From Bacillota bacterium (lineage in GTDB: Bacteria; Bacillota; Clostridia; Acetivibrionales; DSM-1351), in assembly GCA_023436515.1 (NCBI GenBank), contig JAEZIV010000218.1, positions 1-5,080 on the forward strand: a DNA stretch of 5,080 nt. The letters run 5' to 3'. The notes under the pieces are model-generated. The model was not told the origin of the DNA. It made no database searches and saw nothing but the letters and a program-made list of their open reading frames with translations. A program made the position numbers and the translations under genes. Below are positions 1 through 4,983 of the stretch, piece after piece. Position 1 is the first letter of the stretch; each line of letters starts with the position of its first letter.

Positions 1-37
1 TAATAAGCAACTTAGTACATTTGTACGTTGAATATAT

Positions 38-65
38 AAAAATTGAGGCGTTTTCAATTTTTTTT
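38..65 (+). terminator. Possible AT-rich terminator of the gene upstream of rpmE
   Basis: A perfect 9-bp stem (38-46 with 54-62, arms AAAAATTGA and TCAATTTTT) closes a 7-nt loop, and the T-run continues to 65. This shape fits a Rho-independent terminator for a gene lying off the left edge. The stem has only one G-C pair, so it may be weak. It ends 6 nt before the rpmE ribosome binding site, so it could also be a leader hairpin of rpmE. Confidence 0.45.
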
Positions 66-83
66 GAAAGAAGGTGAAAAGCA

Positions 84-293
84 ATGAAAGAAGGAATACA
101 TCCAAATTACGCAGAAGCAGTAGTTAAATGTGCTTGCGGTGAAACTTTTACAACTGGTTCTACTAAAAAATCCCTTCACGTTGAAATCTGTTCAAAGTGT
201 CATCCTTTCTTTACTGGAAGGCAGAAACTCATTGATACTGGAGGACGTGTCGATAAGTTTAAGAAGAAGTATGGTATCGTTGATAACGCTTAA
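84..293 (+). CDS. rpmE: 50S ribosomal protein L31, zinc-binding type
   Basis: This gene encodes the 69-residue ribosomal protein L31, which sits on the large subunit and contributes to an intersubunit bridge. The N-terminus MKEGIHPNY is the family signature. The zinc ligands of the C+ type are all visible: Cys16 and Cys18 (CAC) and Cys36 and Cys39 (CSKC). The segment [20 protein letters not shown] (residues 40-59) is the conserved C-terminal half, and the length is normal. The ATG at 84 follows AAGGTGA (71-77) with a 6-nt gap, which fixes the start. The gene stands alone, bounded downstream by a strong terminator. The C+ form is the one used when zinc is sufficient. I see no clear Zur box upstream. 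Confidence 0.97.
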   Translation: MKEGIHPNYAEAVVKCACGETFTTGSTKKSLHVEICSKCHPFFTGRQKLIDTGGRVDKFKKKYGIVDNA

Positions 294-305
294 TATGAAA
301 ACCTT

Positions 306-340
306 AAAGGACTGGGAGATATTTTCGCCCAGTCTTTTGT
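306..340 (+). terminator. Rho-independent terminator of rpmE
   Basis: An 11-bp stem pairs 306-316 with 328-338. Its core is GACTGGG with CCCAGTC, extended by A-T pairs and one G-U pair, around an 11-nt loop. The 3' arm runs directly into TCTTTTGTTT. It lies 13 nt after the rpmE stop, so rpmE is probably monocistronic or the last gene of its unit. Confidence 0.85.
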
Positions 341-354
341 TTAATGTTTTCATA

Positions 355-385
355 TTGATTGACTAGAATAAATAATTGCTATAAT
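355..385 (+). promoter_or_regulatory. Extended -10 sigma-A-type promoter for the DUF1385-prmC unit
   Basis: TATAAT at 380-385 is a perfect -10 box and is preceded by TGC (377-379), giving the extended form TGnTATAAT. Two -35 candidates overlap: TTGATT at 355-360 (19-nt spacer) and TTGACT at 359-364 (15-nt spacer). Neither spacing is ideal, which is usual for extended -10 promoters. Transcription would start near 392, leaving a leader of about 45 nt before the ATG at 439. Confidence 0.6.
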
Positions 386-438
386 ATTGCCATATAGATA
401 GATATTCTGCTTAGTGGTAGTGTATTCAAGGAGGTAGT

Positions 439-1377
439 ATGAAGAAAACAACTATCGGCGGTCAGGCTTTGCTTGAAGGCTTATTAATGATTGGGCCTGA
501 ATACAGGGCAACAGCTGTAAGAAAACCTGACGGTGAGATTATAATAGACAAAAAGCCTCAGAAGCCAAAGGGTAAGCTATCAAAAATCCCTATTATCAGA
601 GGTGCGGTGAACCTGTTTTCACAATTGGTTATCGGAGTTAAGGCCTTGATGTACTCTGCCGAGTTCGTTGACATGGAGGAGGATAAATATGAGCCCTCCA
701 GGTTTGAGAAATGGCTGGATGAAAAATTTGGAGACAAGGTTGCGGATATAGCTATTTACTTCTCTGTTATACTATCAATTTTCCTTAGTGTAGGATTATT
801 TATACTACTGCCAAACTTTATTGCAAACTTTATTCCTATAGACAAGGATGGAGGCTATGGAGGGGTTGTGATTCTTAACCTCATTGAGGGAGCTATAAGA
901 GTTGGCCTGTTTATCGGTTACCTGGCGCTGGTTTCACTATTGAAGGAAATGAGAAGAGTGTGGGAATATCATGGTGCGGAGCATAAAACCATTCACTGTT
1001 ATGAAAATAATGACGAGCTGACAGTGGAGAATGTGAGAAAATATACAACGAAGCATCCCCGCTGCGGTACCAGCTTGTTTTTTACCATAATGGTTATAAG
1101 CATACTTATATTTTCATTTACAGGCTGGCACAATATTTTATTGAATGCCACAATAAGAATTCTACTAGTGCCCTTGGTGGCAGGTGTGTCACTTGAAATT
1201 ATTAAGTTTGCTGTAAGGCATGATAACTGGTTATCCAGGATTTTTACTGCCCCGGGACTAATGTTTCAGGCTTTTACCACCAGAGAACCTGATGACAGCC
1301 AGATCGAGGTGGCTATTGCCGCTTTTATGGAAGTAGTTCCGGCTGAGGTAGACAGCGATGATTGGGGAAAAGACTGA
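439..1377 (+). CDS. DUF1385 (YqhQ-like) membrane protein of unknown function
   Basis: This 312-residue protein belongs to the DUF1385/YqhQ family, whose biochemical role I do not know. The start MKKTTIGGQALLEGLLMIGP matches the family's conserved opening (GGQA, EG, GP). Hydrophobic stretches at about residues 103-127, 143-168, 211-229 and 232-253 suggest four membrane segments. A conserved hydrophilic block between the second and third carries EYHGAEHKTIHCYE (176-189) and HPRCGTS (206-212). Its clustered His, Glu and Cys residues look like a metal or catalytic site, which is inference. The ATG is set by AAGGAGG (428-434) with a 4-nt gap. prmC follows 39 nt downstream with no terminator between, so the two genes are probably cotranscribed. 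I recall the DUF1385-prmC neighbourhood, often near rpmE and prfA, from many clostridia, which hints at a housekeeping role. Confidence 0.93.
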   Translation: MKKTTIGGQALLEGLLMIGPEYRATAVRKPDGEIIIDKKPQKPKGKLSKIPIIRGAVNLFSQLVIGVKALMYSAEFVDMEEDKYEPSRFEKWLDEKFGDKVADIAIYFSVILSIFLSVGLFILLPNFIANFIPIDKDGGYGGVVILNLIEGAIRVGLFIGYLALVSLLKEMRRVWEYHGAEHKTIHCYENNDELTVENVRKYTTKHPRCGTSLFFTIMVISILIFSFTGWHNILLNATIRILLVPLVAGVSLEIIKFAVRHDNWLSRIFTAPGLMFQAFTTREPDDSQIEVAIAAFMEVVPAEVDSDDWGKD

Positions 1378-1416
1378 CCATTGGCTAAAAATATAAAGTC
1401 TATAGGTGAAAGTAAA

Positions 1417-2316
1417 ATGAAAACAATAAAGCAGTTTATGAAATATGCTACTGATACGTTAAAACAGTCAGAAATAGAGACCCCGGTTCTGGAAGCCGGG
1501 GTTATACTTTGTCATGTCCTGAATTGTGACAGAAGCTATTTGTATGCACACGATGACAGAGTGCTGGAAGAAGCTGAACTTGAAAGGTTAGAGAGCTTAA
1601 TACTGCAGCGCTCCGAAAAGGTACCTCTTCAGTATTTACTTGGGGAGACAGAATTTATGTCACTAACCTTTAAGGTCAGTCCTGCAGTTTTGATCCCACG
1701 GCAGGATACCGAGCTTTTGGTGGAAAGATGTATGGAGCTTATTAAGGTTAAATCTGCATCAATAAATGAAGCATCCCATATGGGCTCCTTACCTAAAGCA
1801 AAGGTACTTGATATGTGTACAGGCTCAGGCTGTATTGCCGTAAGTATAGCCCATTACTGTCCTGAAGCCCGGGTAACGGCCTGCGATGTATCACTTGATG
1901 CATTGGAGATAGCAAAAACCAACTCCCGGCTGGCCGGAGTGCAGGATAGGCTGGATTTTCGCCGGGGCGATCTGTTTGAAGCATTGGAAGGCGGGGAGAG
2001 GTTTGATATTATTGCCAGTAATCCGCCTTACATTGAAACTTCTACAGTAGAACAGTTACAAAGCGAGGTAAAGGACCACGAACCATCCATAGCACTGGAC
2101 GGCGGTTCGGATGGACTTGATTTTTACAGAAGGATAGTTGAAGCAGCACCACAGTTTTTGGCAGAAGGTGGCTTCCTAGTAATGGAGATAGGCTATAATC
2201 AGGGCTTCAGCGTCAGCCGACTTATGGAGCAAGCCTTTGAAGGAATAGTTGTTCTGCAGGATTTCGGCCAAAACGACAGAGTTGTTTTAGGCAGGTTAAA
2301 GACTAAGCTGCAATAA
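1417..2316 (+). CDS. prmC: Peptide chain release factor N5-glutamine methyltransferase
   Basis: PrmC uses S-adenosylmethionine to methylate the glutamine of the GGQ motif in release factors RF1 and RF2, which increases the efficiency of translation termination. The N-terminal helical domain (about residues 1-75, ETPVLEAGVILCHVL) binds the release factor. The LQYLLGETEF and VLIPRQDTE motifs (71-99) follow. The Rossmann methyltransferase domain shows motif I as VLDMCTGSGCIAVSIA (130-145), the acidic ribose-binding ACDVS (155-159), and the catalytic NPPY (202-205). HEPSIALDGGSDGLDFYRR (221-239) and MEIGYNQG (256-263) are also family signatures. I chose ATG 1417 (299 residues) because AGGTGA (1404-1409) sits 7 nt upstream and MKTIKQ matches the usual N-terminus. 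A TTG at 1381 would add 12 residues but has poorer spacing. IPRQDTE has Gln where Pro is common. No prfA follows directly. Confidence 0.95.
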   Translation: MKTIKQFMKYATDTLKQSEIETPVLEAGVILCHVLNCDRSYLYAHDDRVLEEAELERLESLILQRSEKVPLQYLLGETEFMSLTFKVSPAVLIPRQDTELLVERCMELIKVKSASINEASHMGSLPKAKVLDMCTGSGCIAVSIAHYCPEARVTACDVSLDALEIAKTNSRLAGVQDRLDFRRGDLFEALEGGERFDIIASNPPYIETSTVEQLQSEVKDHEPSIALDGGSDGLDFYRRIVEAAPQFLAEGGFLVMEIGYNQGFSVSRLMEQAFEGIVVLQDFGQNDRVVLGRLKTKLQ

Positions 2317-2543
2317 GCAACACTAGTATAGGCTAATTAAGTAAGTGCACCATAAGAAAGGCAAATAGAAACCAAGAATTAATAGTGCTTCCCTGAGAAG
2401 TATCCTAATAAATCGTGTTTACATAAAGAAGACAAATCCCATTGCAAAATATTTAAACAATTCTTTTTCAAATCCCATAAAATTTTACTAACCAAAGCTA
2501 CGGTTTCGCTACTATATATATGAAAGGTCGAGGAGGTATATAG
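2317..2543 (+). other. Spacer between prmC and the sigma gene, with a strong RBS
   Basis: This 227-nt AT-rich spacer has no convincing gene and no clear terminator after prmC. The 10-mer CAAATCCCAT occurs twice in the same orientation, at 2433-2442 and 2469-2478 (36 nt apart), upstream of the sigma gene. An A/T-rich block around TACTATATATAT (2510-2521) could hold a -10 box, but I find no well-spaced -35 partner. If the sigma factor controls its own gene, its promoter would be here and need not match the sigma-A pattern. AGGAGG (2531-2536) is the ribosome binding site and fixes the GTG start at 2544 with a 7-nt gap. Confidence 0.5.
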
Positions 2544-3350
2544 GTGCACCGGAATAATGAATTATCAAAAGACGAGTTAAACACAATCCTGCAGGAGCAT
2601 ATTGACAAAATATTCGCTTTTGCCTTGAAGCGAATAGGGAACAGGCAGGAGGCTGAGGAGCTTTCCCAGGACATAGTATATGAAATACTTCGTTCAGCCC
2701 AGTCATTAAAGGACGTAAGGGCCTTCCACGGCTGGATGTGGACCATTGCTAAAAATACATGGAAGCGATGGCTCCGTAAAAGAAGTCATAACCAGATTGA
2801 GTGCTTTGATGCATTGAATATGGTGCTATTTGATGACAGCAGTAATCTTGAGAATGCAGTTGTTTTAGACGAAGAAATAATGCTGCTCAGAAGAGAGATA
2901 TCACTGTTGTCTGAAACAGCGAGAAGGGTTACTGTCCTACATTATATGGAGGATAAGAGCTGTGAAGAAATTTCTTATATTCTGAACATTTCCATGGGAA
3001 TGGTAAAGCAGCATTTATTTAAGGCAAGAAAAATAATAAAGGATGGGATTTGTATGAATAGAGAATTAGGAGAAAAGAGTTATAATCCGAAGAATTTTGT
3101 GTTCGGCTTCTGGGGAGAGCTTGGAACCCTGTATTACAAAATGTTTGAACGTAAAATTCCGAAAAATATTGTTATGTCCGCGTATCAAAAGCCCCTAACA
3201 ATAGAAGAATTAAGTATGGATACGGGAATACCCAGACCCTACCTTGAAGAGGAAGTAAAAATACTTTTAGAGGGAGACGTAATAAGCAAGACTAAAAACG
3301 GACACTATCAAACGAATTTTATTATTATTTTAAAGGAGCTTCAGGAATAG
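2544..3350 (+). CDS. Sigma-70 family (ECF-like) sigma factor with C-terminal winged-helix extension
   Basis: This 268-residue protein looks like an alternative sigma factor that directs RNA polymerase to a specific promoter set. Region 2 spans about residues 13-80. It includes RIGNRQEAEELSQDIVYEIL, the usual ED-LSQ core-binding helix pattern, and FHGWMWTIAKNTWKRWLRKR, which resembles the promoter -10 recognition helix. Region 4 spans about 117-168, with a helix-turn-helix in CEEISYILNISMGMVKQHLF. Typical ECF factors stop there. This one continues for about 100 residues. Residues 217-258 (LTIEELSMDTGIPRPYLEEE, then a short beta-wing GHYQTNFII) look like a winged-helix domain, perhaps a ligand- or partner-sensing module. 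The GTG start has a strong AGGAGG. No anti-sigma membrane protein follows. The frame continues in phase beyond the TAG at 3348-3350 into the next reading frame, so the true product may be longer. Confidence 0.85.
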   Translation: MHRNNELSKDELNTILQEHIDKIFAFALKRIGNRQEAEELSQDIVYEILRSAQSLKDVRAFHGWMWTIAKNTWKRWLRKRSHNQIECFDALNMVLFDDSSNLENAVVLDEEIMLLRREISLLSETARRVTVLHYMEDKSCEEISYILNISMGMVKQHLFKARKIIKDGICMNRELGEKSYNPKNFVFGFWGELGTLYYKMFERKIPKNIVMSAYQKPLTIEELSMDTGIPRPYLEEEVKILLEGDVISKTKNGHYQTNFIIILKELQE

Positions 3351-3362
3351 CTCGAAGGGGTA

Positions 3363-4160
3363 TTGACCGAAGCATCTGGACCATTCTCAGTTAAGCTTTT
3401 GGAGAGCTTCAACTCAGGTGAACAGGAAATAAGAGGTATTGGTTTCTGTGGTTCACAAGGGGATTGGAAAAAGCTGCTCTGGACACTCATACCGCTGTCT
3501 ATATTTTCAGCCCTTAATAAAATACGGAATGAGACTCTACCCCAGCCGCCTCTGCTGAAGACCGGTGTAAGAGGGTGGCCCAATGCAAGGGAAAGGGAAA
3601 TGGAGGTATGGGATTTTGGTGTATATAATCACTTTAATCCGGTGAATAGTCTTGGATACTGGTCTTGCAATTTCCAGCACTCACAGAAGCGCACATCATA
3701 TATATACGGACCCGATGACAGACAGCTGGAGTTTTTACAAACTCTTTACAACAGTTGGAGAGATATAGCTGAGCTTAATGAAGAAGAAGCGGAAATTGCT
3801 GCAATTCTAATTGAGCAAGGTTATATAAAAAAGGAAAATCAAAGGCTTATTGACAACTTTATCGGGTTTGACAGCTCCTGCTATTCCGAACTCATAAGGC
3901 TGGAAAACAGAGACAGGAGCTTTGTATATCACGAGCTGAAAAAGATATTGAGCGATATAGCAAATATGCTTGATAAGGAGGTTCCAAAGCATTTGAGAGA
4001 ACAGGTTAAAGCACATGGGTTTATGTCCCTTGTATATGTTGTATCTAATGTGATGAGAGCTTTAGTACAACAGGGTATGCTGGATATGCCCACAGAAAGT
4101 GAGAAAAACACATATGCCTTCTGTATGTTCAAGGACTTTTCGGGTATTATACCGCGATGA
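3363..4160 (+). CDS. Hypothetical protein, possible C-terminal half of a split sigma-factor gene
   Basis: I cannot name this 265-residue frame with confidence. It has no signal peptide or clear membrane segment, although KKLLWTLIPLSIFSALNKI (36-54) is a hydrophobic helix. The middle is rich in aromatic residues (WDFGVYNHFNPVNSLGYW, 83-100). The second half is helical and charged, and a stretch near 135-160 resembles the sensor helix pair of a winged-helix domain. The only upstream start codon is TTG at 3363. It sits 2 nt after GAAGGGG, which is too close for a good ribosome binding site. No stop separates it from the upstream TAG at 3348-3350, and that TAG is in the same reading phase as the sigma gene. 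I weakly recall clostridial sigma factors of about 500 residues whose C-terminal part resembles this one. It may therefore be the detached C-terminal domain, a pseudogene half, or a separate translationally coupled partner. Confidence 0.6.
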   Translation: MTEASGPFSVKLLESFNSGEQEIRGIGFCGSQGDWKKLLWTLIPLSIFSALNKIRNETLPQPPLLKTGVRGWPNAREREMEVWDFGVYNHFNPVNSLGYWSCNFQHSQKRTSYIYGPDDRQLEFLQTLYNSWRDIAELNEEEAEIAAILIEQGYIKKENQRLIDNFIGFDSSCYSELIRLENRDRSFVYHELKKILSDIANMLDKEVPKHLREQVKAHGFMSLVYVVSNVMRALVQQGMLDMPTESEKNTYAFCMFKDFSGIIPR

Positions 4161-4175
4161 AGCTTACTCGGAGAG

Positions 4176-4264
4176 AAAAATTATAAGTGACCATGGTTGA
4201 AAGAGGTTTTGCGGCTTCAGGGGAGGTTGCAAAACCTCTTTCCTGTGAGGATTTTTTTTATGCT
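4176..4264 (+). repeat. Core-less copy (copy 0) of the structured repeat: long hairpin after the sigma unit
   Basis: GAAAGAGGTTTTGC (4199-4212) and GCAAAACCTCTTTC (4229-4242) pair perfectly over 14 bp. The pairing continues inward for six more pairs, including G-U pairs, to a tetraloop AGGG (4219-4222). Alignment with copies 1 and 2 shows the same landmarks: a flanking AAAAAT (4176-4181), a TTTT-GC-CTTCAGG-like 5' arm, CAAAAC in the 3' arm, GTGAGGAT, and the terminal TTTTATGCT (4256-4264). The core of about 100 nt that fills the other copies is missing. It lies 16-104 nt after the last stop codon. It may also end transcription of the sigma unit, although the T-run (4252-4259) is 9 nt from the stem and so is not a textbook terminator. 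Confidence 0.7.
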
Positions 4265-4326
4265 AGAGAACAAAGATTTACATAAGGTTGTTAAGCATCT
4301 TCGGTAAACGAAGAAGAGGGTTTGGT
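4265..4326 (+). repeat. Conserved linker preceding copy 1
   Basis: The linker after copy 0 recurs after copy 1 at 4610-4685. Shared blocks are GAACAAA, ATTTACATAAG, TTGTTA, GCATCT, GTAAACGAAGAA and GGGTTTGG. GTAAAC occurs at 4304, 4665 and 4986, so repeat periods are 361 and 321 nt. The later linker contains a small internal duplication of GCTGAGRAAC. A 5-bp hairpin (4298-4302 with 4310-4314) surrounds GGTAAAC. I see no coding potential. Confidence 0.75.
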
Positions 4327-4398
4327 ACAATAAGTCGATTAATTGGAAGTAAGCATAATAGCTTAAGTAAATGTTAAGGAAAAGATATAACTAGGCGA
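4302..4398 (+). repeat. 97-nt direct repeat, left copy
   Basis: This block is repeated at 4984-5080, exactly 682 nt downstream, with one mismatch (A4341 against G5023). It covers the end of the linker, the spacer and the promoter-like sequence in front of copy 1. Near identity over AT-rich non-coding DNA implies a recent duplication or gene conversion. Confidence 0.95.
4363..4391 (+). promoter_or_regulatory. Candidate promoter for structured repeat copy 1
   Basis: TTAAGT (4363-4368) and TATAAC (4386-4391) are separated by exactly 17 nt. The -10 box matches TATAAT at five of six positions and the -35 box is weak, with three of six matching. Transcription would begin about 7 nt after the -10 box, near 4398, which is the first base of the long stem of copy 1. 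The placement is more persuasive than the match itself. Confidence 0.45.
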
Positions 4399-4609
4399 GC
4401 ATAAAACATAAAAATATACACATTGCTAGAAAAAAGTTTTAGAAACGTCAGGTGAAGCACATGTGTTTAGTCCGACAAAGTGACAGGAGGTCACTTTGAG
4501 CAGCCTCCGAGACCCGGACGGTGGAGTGGCTGCGACGGACAAAATACATGTGCTGAACCGTTGATGTTTCAAAACTTTTTTCGTGTGTGAATATTTTTAA
4601 TTTTATGCT
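4398..4609 (+). ncRNA. Structured repeat copy 1: 212-nt long-hairpin element with GC-rich core, family unknown
   Basis: The element is bounded by AGCATAAAA (4398-4406) and TTTTATGCT (4601-4609), a perfect 9-bp inverted repeat. Moving inward, paired blocks are 4410-4417 with 4591-4598, 4418-4422 with 4584-4588, 4430-4440 with 4571-4581 (11 bp), and 4442-4450 with 4562-4570. Next comes GCACATGTGTTT (4457-4468) with 4542-4553 (12 bp), then GTCCG (4470-4474) with CGGAC (4536-4540). Inside the last stem are a 9-bp hairpin (CAAAGTGAC with GTCACTTTG, loop AGGAG) and a second stem, GCAGCC (4500-4505) with GGCTGC (4528-4533). The core 4476-4544 is GC-rich against an AT-rich surround and is nearly identical in copy 2. 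I do not recognise it as a known riboswitch, ribozyme, intron or CRISPR element. The strand is inferred from the promoter-like sequence and is not certain. A mobile palindromic repeat is the main alternative. Confidence 0.6.
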
Positions 4610-4685
4610 GAGGAACAAAATAAAAAGCTGAGAAACATTTACATAAGCTTGTTATGCATCTCCTGTAAACGAAGAAAAGGGTTTG

Positions 4686-4782
4686 GAGGCCTGGACATTT
4701 CAACCAACTTTACGAGCACGCTAGTACATAATGAATCTATGGGCAGCTCGGTAAAAAGGCTTGCTACGAATTATTCGTCGTG
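4686..4782 (+). other. Unrelated spacer in front of copy 2
   Basis: At the position where copy 1 and the right-edge unit share a nearly identical spacer, the unit leading to copy 2 has a different sequence. It contains a small perfect hairpin, ACGAA-TTA-TTCGT (4766-4778). I find no -35/-10 pair with good spacing in front of copy 2, so copy 2 may lack its own promoter or use a different one. No coding potential is visible. Confidence 0.5.
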
Positions 4783-4981
4783 AGCATAAAACATAAAAAT
4801 TCTTACGGTTAGAAATAAATTTTAGAAGCTTCAGGTGAGGCACATGTACTTAGGCTGGCAAAGTGACAGGAGGTCACCTTGAGCAGCCTCCGAGACCAGG
4901 ACGGTGGAGTGGCTGCGACGGACAAAAGTGCATGTGCTGAGCCGATTAAAGTTTCAAAAATTATTACGTGTACGGGTTTTT
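4783..4981 (+). ncRNA. Structured repeat copy 2, lacking the outermost 3' arm
   Basis: Copy 2 opens with the same AGCATAAAACATAAAAAT as copy 1. Its stems are 4795-4799 with 4977-4981, 4800-4807 with 4969-4976, 4814-4823 with 4956-4965 (one mismatch), 4825-4833 with 4947-4955, and GCACATGTACTT (4840-4851) with 4926-4937. The central block 4859-4927 differs from copy 1 (4476-4544) at only 2 of 69 positions, while the arms differ substantially and still pair. The GTCCG-CGGAC stem of copy 1 is weakened here to GGCTG-CGGAC. The terminal TTTTATGCT and most of the following linker are absent. The element instead joins directly to CCGGTAAACGAAG at 4983, which looks like a deletion of about 60-70 nt. 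Confidence 0.6.
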
Positions 4982-4983
4982 AC

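Noticed and set aside
15..26. Short palindrome GTACA-TT-TGTAC upstream of rpmE as a Zur operator.
   Set aside because: Only 5-bp arms and no resemblance to the Zur box pattern, so it could be chance.
130..366. Overlapping 78-codon frame across rpmE and its terminator.
   Set aside because: It is an out-of-frame shadow of rpmE that runs through the terminator hairpin and has no ribosome binding site.
3341..4132. Minus-strand frames opposite the second sigma-operon frame.
   Set aside because: They have no ribosome binding sites or family features and lie opposite a longer plus-strand frame with a more protein-like composition.
4461..4499. A 12-codon frame starting ATGTGTTTA after AGGTGA in copy 1, with an equivalent in copy 2 (4844-4882), suggesting a leader peptide.
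   Set aside because: All codon differences between the two copies change the amino acid (C/Y, V/G, R/W, L/P), and the changes fall in paired arms. Pairing, not peptide sequence, appears to be conserved.
4398..4609. Classic MITE or insertion element with terminal inverted repeats.
   Set aside because: The ends are inverted repeats, but no target-site duplication is visible beside them, no transposase is present, and the inner pairing extends nearly throughout. A mobile origin is left open and not called.
4398..4609. Group II intron remnant or known riboswitch.
   Set aside because: I see no domain V catalytic triad hairpin and none of the core motifs of the common riboswitches I can recall.
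4608..4636. CTGAGGA followed by GAAAC, resembling hammerhead ribozyme core strings.
   Set aside because: There is no helix II between the strings, no matching helices I and III, and the equivalent linker at 4262-4290 lacks the motif.
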